NCBI RefSeq assembly: GCF_007846085.1
Contig: NZ_VOEJ01000002.1
Location: 1 to 64,000 of the forward strand
Length of the DNA stretch: 64,000 nucleotides
Direction of reading: 5' to 3'
From: Mucilaginibacter pallidiroseus
GTDB lineage: Bacteria > Bacteroidota > Bacteroidia > Sphingobacteriales > Sphingobacteriaceae
The notes beneath the pieces were generated by a model. The model was not told the DNA's origin. It worked only from the letters and a program-made list of their open reading frames with translations, and did no database searches. Positions 16,770 through 25,755 of the stretch are shown here, in pieces. Every line of letters begins with the position of its first letter. Position 1 is the first letter of the stretch. The translations under genes and the position numbers were made by a program.

Positions 16770-17495
16770 TTACTCTGCCATATTATGGTAAACGGCCTGC
16801 ACATCGTCGTCTTCCTCTAAGCGGTCAACAATTTTAAGTACATCGGCAGCTTGCTCTTCGGTAACGGCAGTGCTCGATTGTGCTATACGCTCCAACTTGG
16901 CAGATTTAGTTTCGATACCCAACTCCTCTAATGCTTTCTGCATTTTGCCGAAATCCTCATAAGCGGCATGGATTACAGCAACGCTGTTACCTTCCTCATC
17001 AGCCTCCACAAAAAGATCCTCTAAACCGGCGTCGATAAGTTCAAACTCCAGCTCTTCCAGATCGCGGTCGCCCGGATCAAAAGTGAATACCGATTTACGG
17101 CTGAAGATAAAATCAAGCGAGCCCGTTTTACCTAAAGTACCACCATATTTTGTAAAATAGCTGCGTACGTTAGCAACCGTGCGGTTGGTATTATCTGTAG
17201 CGGTTTCAACCAATATGGCAACGCCGTGCTGGGCGTAACCTTCGTATACCAACTCTTCGTAATCCTTTTCGTCGCGGCTGCTGGCGCGCTTAATGGCTGC
17301 CTCAACACGGTCTTTAGGCATATTTACCGCTTTGGCATTTTGCATAGCAGTGCGCAGGCGCGAGTTTGAGTTGGGGTCGCCGCCGCCGGCCTTAACCGCC
17401 ATTACAATCTCTTTACCTAAACGTGTAAACTGCACGGCCATTTTGGCCCAGCGTTTAAACTTTCTTTCCTTACGAAATTCAAATGCTCTTCCCAT
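16770..17495 (-). CDS. YebC/PmpR-family DNA-binding or translation-associated protein
   Basis: 241 residues, normal length. Family motifs: N-terminal basic FRKERKFKRWAKMA, then GGGDPNSNSRLR, NMPKDRVEAAIKRA, YEGYAQHGVAI and the central NRTVANVRSYFTKYGG. Members have been described as transcription regulators and, more recently, as ribosome-associated factors for proline-rich stalling; the sequence does not choose between these. Confidence 0.93.
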   Translation of the reverse strand: MGRAFEFRKERKFKRWAKMAVQFTRLGKEIVMAVKAGGGDPNSNSRLRTAMQNAKAVNMPKDRVEAAIKRASSRDEKDYEELVYEGYAQHGVAILVETATDNTNRTVANVRSYFTKYGGTLGKTGSLDFIFSRKSVFTFDPGDRDLEELEFELIDAGLEDLFVEADEEGNSVAVIHAAYEDFGKMQKALEELGIETKSAKLERIAQSSTAVTEEQAADVLKIVDRLEEDDDVQAVYHNMAE

Positions 17496-17496
17496 A

Positions 17497-17595
17497 ATTC
17501 CCCCCAGCCCCCTAAAGGGGGAGCCGGAATTTTATATTTAAATATATTGTATATGTTAAGCTATACTCCAATTCCCCCTTTAGGGGGTTAGGGGC
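17497..17595. repeat. pair of inverted CCCCCTAAAGGGGG repeats around an AT-rich core
   Basis: The left arm (17497-17532) and right arm (17570-17595) each contain a self-complementary CCCCCT-TT/AA-AGGGGG core and are inverted copies of one another, flanking about 37 AT-rich bases. It fills the gap between the YebC gene and the TDH stop. Resembles a miniature inverted-repeat element. Confidence 0.7.
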
Positions 17596-18546
17596 TTAAA
17601 CTAACTCTTTTAAATTTTGCAACATATCCTGCGTCATTCTCGGCAGGTCGTACTCTAATTTCCAACCCCAATCCTGCTGTGCCTGACTATCATCAATTGA
17701 TTTTGGCCAACTATCGGCAATTGCCTGGCGCGGATCAGCATCTGCATAGCTTATCTCGAAATCAGGCAAATGCTTTTTAATTTCATCGGCCAGTTGTGTT
17801 GGCGTAAAGCTGATGCCACCCAGGTTATAGCTCGATCTGATACTGATTTGTTCGGCAGGTGCATCCATTAATGTAATAGTGGCGCGAATAGCATCTTCCA
17901 TGTACATCATTGGCAAGGCTGTATTTGCCGATAAAAAGCTTTGGTATTTACCATGCTTTAAAGCTTCATGGAAAATATGTACGGCATAATCTGTAGTGCC
18001 GCCGCCCGGATTGGCCTTCCAGCCTATTAAGCCCGGATAACGAATGCTGCGCACATCTACGCCATATTTTGTGAAGTAATATTCGCACCAGCGCTCCCCT
18101 GCCAGCTTGCTAAAACCGTAAACCGTATTAGGATCCATCACACAGTACTGAGGCGTATCATATTGCGGCGAATGCGGGCCGAACACTGCTATAGAGCTGG
18201 GCCAAAAAACTTTAGCCGTTTTAAATTCAACAGCAAAATCCAATACGTGAAGCAAGCCTGTCATGTTTAAATCCCAAGCCATCTTTGGCTTTTGCTCCCC
18301 CACTGCCGATAGCATTGCCGCTAACAGGTAAACCTGTGTTGGGCGGTGCTTGTCAAATAAATGATGCAGGTTGTCTTTATCAAGCACGTTCGCAAACTCG
18401 AACGGGCCATTGTTACGTATAGCGTATGTAGGGCTGTTTATATCTGATGCTATCACGTTTTCGGCACCGTGTATTCCGCGTAATGCAGTTACCAGTTCGG
18501 TACCTATTTGCCCGTTAGCACCTATCACTAAAATCTTTTCGCTCAT
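17596..18546 (-). CDS. NAD-dependent epimerase/dehydratase, SDR-type L-threonine 3-dehydrogenase
   Basis: 316 residues. N-terminal Rossmann loop GANGQIGTEL (near 8-17), then VYLLAAMLSA, WPSSIAVFGP (near 117) and the catalytic YGFSKLAGERWC (Tyr and Lys four residues apart, near 143-147). The combination of SIAVFGP, a YGVDVRSIRYPG stretch and the ~316-residue length fits the short-chain type threonine dehydrogenases of Bacteroidota, which oxidise threonine to 2-amino-3-ketobutyrate. A general sugar epimerase is the alternative. A clear promoter sits upstream. Confidence 0.85.
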   Translation of the reverse strand: MSEKILVIGANGQIGTELVTALRGIHGAENVIASDINSPTYAIRNNGPFEFANVLDKDNLHHLFDKHRPTQVYLLAAMLSAVGEQKPKMAWDLNMTGLLHVLDFAVEFKTAKVFWPSSIAVFGPHSPQYDTPQYCVMDPNTVYGFSKLAGERWCEYYFTKYGVDVRSIRYPGLIGWKANPGGGTTDYAVHIFHEALKHGKYQSFLSANTALPMMYMEDAIRATITLMDAPAEQISIRSSYNLGGISFTPTQLADEIKKHLPDFEISYADADPRQAIADSWPKSIDDSQAQQDWGWKLEYDLPRMTQDMLQNLKELV

Positions 18547-18565
18547 TCAATCACAGGTTTGGCTA

Positions 18566-18595
18566 CAAAGGTAAATTTTTTCGGCTGAACGCAAA
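18566..18595 (-). promoter_or_regulatory. promoter of the threonine dehydrogenase gene
   Basis: Minus strand TTTG, 18 bases, TACCTTTG; the -7 box ends 20 bases before the ATG at 18546. Confidence 0.7.
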
Positions 18596-18696
18596 TTTGA
18601 GTAGTAAAGAAATTACGTTGGGTTGTGAGTGGCTTTAAGGGTGATAACTATCACAAGAAGCCATTTCTATAAACTATCTTATTACACACCCCACTT

Positions 18697-18777
18697 TGTC
18701 ATTCTGAGCGGGATCGAAGAACCTGTTGGCAAACTATTCGTCGGCAAGTAGATGCTTCACTACGTTCAGCATGACAG
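18697..18777. repeat. 81-base imperfect palindromic repeat, TCATTCTGAGCG type
   Basis: TGTCATTCTGAGCG at the left and CGTTCAGCATGACAG at the right form imperfect inverted ends, with GATCGAAGAA / ATGCTTCAC continuing the symmetry. A second class of intergenic palindrome besides the one at 16671-16757. Located between the TDH promoter and the desaturase stop. Confidence 0.7.
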
Positions 18778-18803
18778 AATTGTAAGTTATTGAATAGCGT
18801 AAG

Positions 18804-19481
18804 TTACTTTTCTTTAGCTGTCCATAACTTCCACCACGGTAGCCATGGTGCGTCATGGTGTTCATAATGGTAACCGAAAAAGTAACAGGTTATAAAGGCA
18901 AAAAAGTGATTCCGAGGTAAACTGCGCGACTGGTGTTTATTATCGTGCTCGCCTTTATGGGGCAGATAGGTGCCAAAATAAAACAATTGAAGTGTACTTA
19001 GTAACGATGGCGCTACCCAAAACAGCAACAGGTTTTGCTGCGGGATCCAGATTTTTAGGATATTAAATACAGCAGCCATAACTACTATTTGCCACAAGGA
19101 CAGATAATTTCGGATAAACCTTACGTACCAACTAAAAAAGCCGCCGTTGTGGTAGTCAGGGTCGGTATCGGTATGTACGTGGTTATGGTGCTGGTGGTGC
19201 TTTGTATAAAGCTTAGGGTACCAAAAACTGGCGTATAATAACGTGCTTAAAAATCCTACAAAATTGTTGATGCTTTTGTTGGGCGCCACGGTGCCGTGCA
19301 TAGCATCATGAGCGGTAATAAATAAGCCTGTGTAAAGGTGCATCATTAGCAACACTGCCAAATAAAGCAGCGGGTTGCCAAAATCTATCTGCCACTGCAT
19401 TAACAATACGAAGCTGACCGACCAGCTGCCTAGTACCAGCAGGGCTACAAAAAGGCCAAAATATGATGGAAATTTTTCCAA
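18804..19481 (-). CDS. CrtW-like beta-carotene ketolase / fatty-acid-desaturase family protein
   Basis: 225 residues with several membrane segments and the di-iron histidine boxes HDAMHG (58-63), KHHQHHNHVH (94-103) and HYEHHD (205-210). FYFGTYLPH (168-175) and HTDTDPDYHNGG are typical of CrtW-type ketolases, so a C4 carotenoid ketolase is the best guess; a hydroxylase or lipid desaturase is possible. The start is TTG at 19481; a TAA stop lies just upstream in frame and no earlier ATG exists. It follows ispH by 43 bases in the same direction, linking it to isoprenoid supply. Confidence 0.85.
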   Translation of the reverse strand: MEKFPSYFGLFVALLVLGSWSVSFVLLMQWQIDFGNPLLYLAVLLMMHLYTGLFITAHDAMHGTVAPNKSINNFVGFLSTLLYASFWYPKLYTKHHQHHNHVHTDTDPDYHNGGFFSWYVRFIRNYLSLWQIVVMAAVFNILKIWIPQQNLLLFWVAPSLLSTLQLFYFGTYLPHKGEHDNKHQSRSLPRNHFFAFITCYFFGYHYEHHDAPWLPWWKLWTAKEK

Positions 19482-19524
19482 GTGTTTTAGTTACTATGGA
19501 ATGTATACAACAAATAGCGTGCTG

Positions 19525-20376
19525 CTAATAAGTTTCAATTGCGGCTTTCACCTGCTGCATAAGCCACATTGGTGTTGATGTTGCACCTGCTATACCAACA
19601 GTATCGCCGGGTGCGAACATACTTCTGTCCAATTCATCAACCGATGACACGAAATAAGTGTCAGGATTATGCTTGCGACAAACTTCAAACAACACCTTGC
19701 CGTTAGATGATTTTTTGCCCGACACAAATACCACTTTATTAAACCGAATTGCAAAAGCAGGCAGATCCTTATCGCGGTTTGATACCTGGCGGCAAATAGT
19801 ATCATTGGCCTTTACCTCGTACCCACGGGCAAGCAATTGATCTTTTACATTGTAAAATTTCTCCATGCTTTTGGTGGTCTGGCTATAAAGCGTAAACTTC
19901 TCGGGCAAGTCAGCATCATCAAGTTCGGCAATATCCTGAAACACCAGTGCGTTTCCGTTGGTTTGCCCTTCCAGGCCAATAACCTCGGCGTGGCCGTGTT
20001 TACCAAAAATCAGGATCTTCTCGTTGGCATCGTACGATGTTTTGATGCGGTTTTGCAGCTTTAATACTACAGGGCAACTTGCATCAATTAAAGTGATGTT
20101 ATTTTCGAGCGCTACCTTATAAGTTTCGGGCGCTTCGCCATGTGCACGGATCAGCACTTTTTCATCGTGCAGATCAACCAGGTCTTCATGGGCAATAATG
20201 CGCAAGCCCTGCGCTTTAAGGCGCTCAACTTCCTCATCGTTATGTACAATGTCGCCAAGGCAATACAGGTAGCCATCTTCGGCCAGTATTTCCTCGGCCA
20301 TATCAATGGCATAAACAACCCCGAAACAAAAGCCGGAATCCTGATCGATAGTTACTTTTAAATTATAGTCGCCCAT
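19525..20376 (-). CDS. ispH: 4-hydroxy-3-methylbut-2-enyl diphosphate reductase
   Basis: 283 residues, last step of the MEP pathway, giving IPP and DMAPP. The three cluster-ligand cysteines are Cys17 (GFCFGV), Cys101 (DASCPVV) and Cys195 (TICRQVSNR); His45, His79 and GKHGHAE (126-132) are the substrate-site residues. GIAGATSTP lies near the C-terminus. ATG at 20376 is preferred over an in-frame TTG seven codons upstream. Its position beside carotenoid genes fits precursor supply. Confidence 0.95.
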   Translation of the reverse strand: MGDYNLKVTIDQDSGFCFGVVYAIDMAEEILAEDGYLYCLGDIVHNDEEVERLKAQGLRIIAHEDLVDLHDEKVLIRAHGEAPETYKVALENNITLIDASCPVVLKLQNRIKTSYDANEKILIFGKHGHAEVIGLEGQTNGNALVFQDIAELDDADLPEKFTLYSQTTKSMEKFYNVKDQLLARGYEVKANDTICRQVSNRDKDLPAFAIRFNKVVFVSGKKSSNGKVLFEVCRKHNPDTYFVSSVDELDRSMFAPGDTVGIAGATSTPMWLMQQVKAAIETY

Positions 20377-20443
20377 TGGGTTACAAAAATACAGCAATTA
20401 AGATGAAAGGAGAAAGTGTTGTGGTAAAAGGTTTGTAAATCAA

Positions 20444-20665
20444 CTACCAGTCGATATTATATGAGCCTTTGTCAGGCCATAAAGCCAAACAAAAGCGTCC
20501 CTTATACTCACTTATCTGCAAATCTATAATGCGACCGGATGCTGCAAACAATTCAACTTTGATATTTTCTCCCGGCAATAACTCAAGTAACGTTCCTTCA
20601 GGCTCTAACGATAAATAAAGCTTTTTACTCAAGGTGTTTGTTAGCGTTATTTCATTTGGTTCCAT
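20444..20665 (-). CDS. small hypothetical protein
   Basis: 73 residues, beta-rich by eye, no signal or membrane segment. The family is not recognised. It lies between cruF and ispH, same strand, with 31 bases after cruF's stop and 67 before ispH, so it may be part of the same transcript. Confidence 0.55.
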   Translation of the reverse strand: MEPNEITLTNTLSKKLYLSLEPEGTLLELLPGENIKVELFAASGRIIDLQISEYKGRFCLALWPDKGSYNIDW

Positions 20666-20696
20666 TTTTGAAGTTTTAAAATATTCAATTGTTTAT

Positions 20697-21332
20697 TTAT
20701 ATCACCAACCCCAACAACCCAAAAAACACAAACTCCACCAATATCAATACAGGGCCAACAATGCTTTGCTTTTTAAATTTAAAAGCTTCAAAAATGTAAA
20801 GCAATATAAAGCTGAGCAAATACCAGCACAGGTAGTTTTTAAAAGGGATGATATTATCCTGCCATTGCCAGTAATCAAGTTTAATGGCTACGGGCTCAAT
20901 CAGTAAATCAAGCAGCACCATTATGGCTGCGCCTATTGCAACCCTGGCAAATAGGCTTTTCAACCTGCTGCGCTGCAGGGTAACGCCCACGCCATATATT
21001 AACAGAAACCAGTTAATGCCAATTGTTAGCGGGATATCATTGAGCTTTGTACCCAGCGTTGGCCCGTAAGCGTAATTGCCGAAAAGCCAGTAGCCATGCA
21101 CACCAAGCCACTCTGCCGTGTAACCGGCTAAGTATATTATTGTTGCAAACAGCAGGAGTTTTGTATTGATGGTGTCGTGACTTAACAAAATAATCGCCAG
21201 CATCAACAGTAAATGAAACGGCACTATCTGCAAAAACAACGGCCGGCTAACCGGCAATGCTAACCCTACCAAACCAACTAAGTGAAATAGAATGATAATG
21301 CCGGATGCGAGGCGCGGTTTAATGGTCGTCAT
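20697..21332 (-). CDS. cruF: CruF-like carotenoid biosynthesis protein
   Basis: 211 residues, about seven hydrophobic segments. GYTAEWLGVHGYWLFGNYAYG, then LNDIPLTIGINWF, matches the carotenoid hydratase/hydroxylase family (CruF, adds water at the C-1',2' end of gamma-carotene or similar). The ATG at 21332 overlaps the glycosyltransferase stop (ATGA), making it the likely start; another ATG six codons upstream is possible. In other organisms CruF creates the hydroxyl that an adjacent glycosyltransferase glycosylates, as the gene order suggests here. Confidence 0.82.
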   Translation of the reverse strand: MTTIKPRLASGIIILFHLVGLVGLALPVSRPLFLQIVPFHLLLMLAIILLSHDTINTKLLLFATIIYLAGYTAEWLGVHGYWLFGNYAYGPTLGTKLNDIPLTIGINWFLLIYGVGVTLQRSRLKSLFARVAIGAAIMVLLDLLIEPVAIKLDYWQWQDNIIPFKNYLCWYLLSFILLYIFEAFKFKKQSIVGPVLILVEFVFFGLLGLVI

Positions 21333-22417
21333 ATTTTGCGGCCCTTCCATGTGGTGGTTTTGGTAATGCGTTTTTGTATAGATGTTATGCCAATAAGCAA
21401 CAGGCTTATCATTTGTATGGGATGCAAAAGCAGGTTTTTTGCAACGTTTTGGCCCGACAGGTAAGATATCATTAACCGCCCAAGTAAAATAATGCCTATC
21501 ATCATAAAGGCAAAATTGATGTTCATGGTAAGGATGATGAGTACCGGGCCGCCAATTATTAACAAAAGATATATCAAAAAGCCAAATATGTTATAATTGA
21601 AGGCAGCTAAAAAATTCTTCCCAAAACCGTTTATAGCTTCCGTATAGCTTTTATACATACGGCAACTAATCATGCCGTTTGCTAACAGCGCCTCGCCATT
21701 AAGCTTTGCCTGTTTTACCAATTTCATGATCTCTACATCTTCCACTACCTTTCCCTTCGCTACCAGGTGCCATTGGTAATCGATATAGGTCTGCGCATCA
21801 AAAAGCATAAACTGCCCGCTGGCCGCTGCTACCGATGGGCTCTTGATAAGATAAACCAAGCGCAATGGCAGCAGGTTAAGCAATATATAATGCATTAGCG
21901 GCACTACCAAAAGTTCGCCGTTGGTACGCATATCCTGGTTGGTAAAAAGGCTTAGCAAACTGAGTTTGCGCAGATACATGCGGTGCAGTGCGCTATTTAT
22001 AAGTCCGTTATTTACCTGTTCGTCAGCGTCTAAAAACAAAAAGAATTTCCCTTTTGCCAATTGTGCCAGTTGATAACAGGCAAAGTTTTTACCTAACCAA
22101 CCGGTAGGCAGGGGCTGCCCTTTTATCACCCGGAAAGCATGATGCTGCTGCGCAAAGGCCTCGCAAACGGCAAAGGTATCGTCGGTTGAGTTATCGTCAA
22201 GTATAATTACCTCATAATTGGGATAGTCCTGCTTGTGTATAGATTCCAGGAGCGGCAATATGTCTTCGGCCTCGTTGCGGGCCGGTATCAATATCGAAAC
22301 CTTGTCTGTGTATGCCTTACTTATTTTTGGCAGTTTAGGGTTCGACACAAAATTGAACAGCGTTACTGCAAAGCGGAGTATAATAAATACAGATACTATT
22401 AATAGTGCTATGATCAA
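21329..22417 (-). CDS. family 2 glycosyltransferase, CruC/CruG-like
   Basis: 362 residues. An N-terminal membrane segment precedes a GT-A domain with SILIPARNEAEDI, VIILDDNSTDDT (near 72-83), LPTGWLGKNFAC (near 105) and DADE (near 131); three or more membrane segments end the protein. This architecture is shared with carotenoid glycosyltransferases CruC/CruG. The start is TTG, two bases after the upstream stop; no early ATG exists in frame. Coupled to cruF by a four-base overlap. Donor sugar unknown. Confidence 0.82.
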   Translation of the reverse strand: MIIALLIVSVFIILRFAVTLFNFVSNPKLPKISKAYTDKVSILIPARNEAEDILPLLESIHKQDYPNYEVIILDDNSTDDTFAVCEAFAQQHHAFRVIKGQPLPTGWLGKNFACYQLAQLAKGKFFLFLDADEQVNNGLINSALHRMYLRKLSLLSLFTNQDMRTNGELLVVPLMHYILLNLLPLRLVYLIKSPSVAAASGQFMLFDAQTYIDYQWHLVAKGKVVEDVEIMKLVKQAKLNGEALLANGMISCRMYKSYTEAINGFGKNFLAAFNYNIFGFLIYLLLIIGGPVLIILTMNINFAFMMIGIILLGRLMISYLSGQNVAKNLLLHPIQMISLLLIGITSIQKRITKTTTWKGRKI

Positions 22418-22418
22418 T

Positions 22419-23039
22419 TTAAGCTGTTTTTTGTGATTGTACTGCCAGCGCCTTATTATAATGTGACGCGTAAACCTGGCCTATATCTTCGGCAGTAAAG
22501 CTTCCCTGAGCCGGTGCCGTTAAATAAACGCTGGCCGTAGGCTTTTCGTGCTGCATGTTTTCAATAAAAGTTGCCGACAGTAACGCCTGATATTTACCCG
22601 CTGCCGCTTTCATGATTTTGAACAACCCTTTTTCGAAATTTACAACATCAGTAAAGTTTGAGTGCAATTTACCCTGCGGAAATATCAGTAACAAGTTTTC
22701 CGGATCCTGAAGCAACTGCGCAGCATAATTTAATGATGTAACCATATCCCGCGATTGCTTATTTACTGAGAAAGCGCCCATATATTTAAAGAACGATACT
22801 TTTTTAACGGTGTCCTCGATAACCATTACATGAAAGTTTTTTTTAATGGCTCTTTGGTTTACGTAATACATCAAAAACCCGTCCCACCAGCTAAAATGGT
22901 TGGCTATTAACAACACCGATTTGCCGGCATCTATAGTTACATCATTATTGTCAACGCCATTGAAATTTGTTTTGATAATCCTGTTGATATACCAGTCGAA
23001 AAAAATGCGGACAAGTTTGTTGCGTTTTGGGTAAATCAT
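22419..23039 (-). CDS. lysophospholipid acyltransferase-family (PlsC-like) acyltransferase, copy 2
   Basis: 206 residues. The catalytic NHFSWWDGF (H-x4-D, near 47-55) and FPQGKLHSN block (near 120) define the family. It is 41 residues of obvious pattern similarity away from its neighbour at 23045-23671 (NHFGWWDG; FPQGEL; SREM / SRDM), so the two are tandem duplicates. Next to cruF and a glycosyltransferase, a CruD-like role in acylating the carotenoid sugar is likely for at least one copy. Confidence 0.85.
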   Translation of the reverse strand: MIYPKRNKLVRIFFDWYINRIIKTNFNGVDNNDVTIDAGKSVLLIANHFSWWDGFLMYYVNQRAIKKNFHVMVIEDTVKKVSFFKYMGAFSVNKQSRDMVTSLNYAAQLLQDPENLLLIFPQGKLHSNFTDVVNFEKGLFKIMKAAAGKYQALLSATFIENMQHEKPTASVYLTAPAQGSFTAEDIGQVYASHYNKALAVQSQKTA

Positions 23040-23044
23040 AAAAC

Positions 23045-23671
23045 TTAATGCTTAACGTGTACCTGGGCTTCGAGCGCCTGTTTGTGAAAAGCATCTATTT
23101 TGGCAGCAAGCTCGTGAAACGGCACTTCGCCGGCTATACCGCAATCATATAAATGAAAATAAGCTGATGGCTTAAGGCTTTCAAAGTATTCTACAAAGCA
23201 TGCGTTATAAATGATCTGGCATGGGCCTTTTATGTTTTTTATCAAGCGGTCTATCCCCTGCTCAACCTTTAAATCTGTTGTGTAATTCGATATCAATTCG
23301 CCCTGGGGAAAAACTACCACTAAGTTTTCCGAATCATCCAACAAGCCCGCTGCATGTTGCAGGGATTTAATCATCTCGCGCGATTTTCTCGGCATTGAAA
23401 AAGCCCCTAAATGATTTGCCCACATGCGTGCCTGCAAATGGTCTTCCTGCATCATTATGTACGATTGCCGATGCAGGTATTTATAAGCCAGATAATTTGC
23501 CCAAAGCCCGTCCCACCAGCCAAAATGATTGCAAAGCAACAATACAGAGTGCCCGGGCTTAACACTTACCGGAGTAGCTACCTCCAGCCTGTTGAATATC
23601 CTCCGCATCCTGAAGAACAGGTATTTGGCAAACATATCGGCCATAAACTTTTTGCGTTGGGCAGGTATCAT
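23045..23671 (-). CDS. lysophospholipid acyltransferase-family (PlsC-like) acyltransferase, copy 1
   Basis: 208 residues. NHFGWWDGL (H-x4-D, near 48-56), SMPRKSREM and FPQGELISN (near 123) match the other copy at 22419. Start ATG overlaps the hydrolase stop by four bases (ATGA). The substrate is not shown by the sequence; carotenoid glycoside or a lipid A/phospholipid precursor are both possible given waaA nearby. Confidence 0.85.
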   Translation of the reverse strand: MIPAQRKKFMADMFAKYLFFRMRRIFNRLEVATPVSVKPGHSVLLLCNHFGWWDGLWANYLAYKYLHRQSYIMMQEDHLQARMWANHLGAFSMPRKSREMIKSLQHAAGLLDDSENLVVVFPQGELISNYTTDLKVEQGIDRLIKNIKGPCQIIYNACFVEYFESLKPSAYFHLYDCGIAGEVPFHELAAKIDAFHKQALEAQVHVKH

Positions 23672-24486
23672 CGGGGTAAATTTACTAAATACTCATCCAG
23701 TTGTTTAATTACCAGCCAGTGCCCTAAAGGCAGTTCGTGCACGTCGGCGTTATCAAGCATACTAATAAACGGCATCGCAGCTGATTTCGGAAATAACTTA
23801 TCATCCCTGCCAAAAATCAACGTACAATTAATTTTATGCTGATTGATGAGCGATGCCACTTTGCTAATATCCGGCTTTAACATGCGGATGAGGTTTAGCG
23901 TATAATACACATCCTGCCGTTTTTGTTCGGTATCAACCTCGTTATAGGCTATAGTATAAAGGCTTTGGTCAATAAATCCTGCTTTGAGAGCATTTTTAAG
24001 CAGGCTTGGCGCAAGCCATTTGCTTTTGCAAATGTTACGAAACAGGAAGCGACCAACAGGTTTGTGTAACATCAGGTTAAAACCCTTATGTACTGCAAGT
24101 CCATCAGGTGCCATCAATATTATAGCATCTATCAGGTCGGCATATTCTTCCAAAAGTATTAAAGCTATATTTGCCCCGATAGAGTAGCCCATTACCGAGA
24201 AACGCTGCCTGCCATAAACAGCAAACCATTGCTCAACGTATTGCCTAACCATGTTGCGGGGCATCCCGTCAACAATTTGCTGCTCGGCCCATCCGCTTAG
24301 TTTACTCTCACCATGAAAAAAATGGTCGAAACCGTATACGTGATATTGCTGTAAAACCGACTGCTCAAGCACATGGAATTGTTTCCCTGTCATGCCATAA
24401 CCATGAAACGCCAGCATAGGTTTATTACCTATGCCATATTCATGAAAATGTGCCTTGCCCAAACCGGGAATGTCCAAAAAACCCAT
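23668..24486 (-). CDS. alpha/beta hydrolase
   Basis: 272 residues. LAFHGYGMTG (oxyanion loop, near 25), nucleophile elbow GYSIGA (near 104), a DD near LIFGRDDKLFP (near 224) and the catalytic His in ELPLGHWLV (near 253) form the family's triad. The ATG at 24486 is chosen over an in-frame TTG nine bases upstream. It begins the polycistron hydrolase, acyltransferase x2, glycosyltransferase, cruF with overlaps or near-overlaps, so a role in the same lipid/carotenoid ester chemistry is inferred. Confidence 0.85.
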   Translation of the reverse strand: MGFLDIPGLGKAHFHEYGIGNKPMLAFHGYGMTGKQFHVLEQSVLQQYHVYGFDHFFHGESKLSGWAEQQIVDGMPRNMVRQYVEQWFAVYGRQRFSVMGYSIGANIALILLEEYADLIDAIILMAPDGLAVHKGFNLMLHKPVGRFLFRNICKSKWLAPSLLKNALKAGFIDQSLYTIAYNEVDTEQKRQDVYYTLNLIRMLKPDISKVASLINQHKINCTLIFGRDDKLFPKSAAMPFISMLDNADVHELPLGHWLVIKQLDEYLVNLPR

Positions 24487-24531
24487 AGCAGGCAATATTA
24501 ATAAATTAAAGGGTAATTGCCGCTTTCCTGA

Positions 24532-25755
24532 CTACAACAGAGGATGCTTATCTATTATGTAACTCATAATAGTGTTAGTAGCACCAATGTGGCTGTCTAC
24601 ATAATGCTTTGCAATTTGTGCAGCTGCGTTGCTAAGATCTTCGTTGGCCATTAACCGGTTGACTGTGGTAAGCAATTCTTCCTGGTTATTTATGCTAAAA
24701 CCCGCGCCTTTTTCAATAAGATCACGAGCCTCTTTAAACTTTTGATAATTTGGCCCGAAGATTACCGGCACGCCAAAGGCAGCAGCCTCAAGCGTATTAT
24801 GAATACCCGCGCCAAAGCCTCCGCCAATATAAACCATATCCGCATACTGGTACAATGCAGACAGCATCCCCATGTTGTCGATAATCAGCACGCGCGTCTG
24901 CTCGTTTAAGGCTTCGATGTTTGAATGACGCACTGTTAATATGCCCGACAATGTTTGTTCGAGCCCGGCAATTTTTGAATCGCCTATTTCATGCGGTGCA
25001 AATACAAAGCGCCATCCGGGATGCTGGTTAATAAGTTGTGTAAACAAAGCCTCATCGGCAGGCCAGGTGCTGCCGGCCACAAAAAGTTTTTTCCCATTTT
25101 TAAATTCTGCTATATGTTGTAATGCTTTTGGCGCTTGGGCGTTTGCCCACACCCTGTCAAACCTTGTATCGCCGCTTATGGTAACATTGCTTATGCCTAA
25201 ATTTTGCAGCAAATGTTTCGAAGGGATATCCTGCACAAAGAACCAGGTAACCATTTTAAGCATTTCGCGGTGCAAGCTGCCATACCATTTAAAAAAAACC
25301 TGCCCGGGCCTGAATATGCCCGAGATTACATACAAAGGAATATGCCTGCTGTGTAATTGCTTAAAATAATGATACCAATACTCGTACTTGGTAAAAACTG
25401 CCATTACCGGGTTTATGCTATCTATAAATTGCCTGGCATTTTTGAAAGTATCCTGCGGAAGGTAATACACAGCATCAGCCAGCGCCGTATTTTTACGAAC
25501 CTCGTAGCCCGACGGCGAAAAAAAAGTAATGACTACCGGCACATCAGGATATTTGCTTTTCACTTCTTCCAGTACAGGCCGCCCCTGCTCAAATTCACCT
25601 AATGAGGCAAAGTGAAACCATAAAGATTTGGGCAGGGCCTTTACAACCTGGGCCTCCCTCCCTTTAACCAGCAGCTTTGCCTTGTTGTTAAATAATGCAG
25701 CAAGGGCTAATAGCTTGGTGTACAGGTATATGATAATGTTGTAGGTAGCAACCAT
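24532..25755 (-). CDS. waaA: 3-deoxy-D-manno-octulosonic acid (Kdo) transferase
   Basis: 407 residues, transfers Kdo to lipid A precursor at the inner membrane. An N-terminal hydrophobic anchor, then LWFHFASLGEFEQGRPV (near 45, acidic catalytic residue), VFTKYEYW (near 120), the GDTRFDRV motif (near 195) and GGGFGAGIHNTLEAAAFGVPVIFGP (near 310, 20+ residue donor site not repeated here in full). Same strand as the hydrolase, 45 bases upstream of it. Confidence 0.93.
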   Translation of the reverse strand: MVATYNIIIYLYTKLLALAALFNNKAKLLVKGREAQVVKALPKSLWFHFASLGEFEQGRPVLEEVKSKYPDVPVVITFFSPSGYEVRKNTALADAVYYLPQDTFKNARQFIDSINPVMAVFTKYEYWYHYFKQLHSRHIPLYVISGIFRPGQVFFKWYGSLHREMLKMVTWFFVQDIPSKHLLQNLGISNVTISGDTRFDRVWANAQAPKALQHIAEFKNGKKLFVAGSTWPADEALFTQLINQHPGWRFVFAPHEIGDSKIAGLEQTLSGILTVRHSNIEALNEQTRVLIIDNMGMLSALYQYADMVYIGGGFGAGIHNTLEAAAFGVPVIFGPNYQKFKEARDLIEKGAGFSINNQEELLTTVNRLMANEDLSNAAAQIAKHYVDSHIGATNTIMSYIIDKHPLL

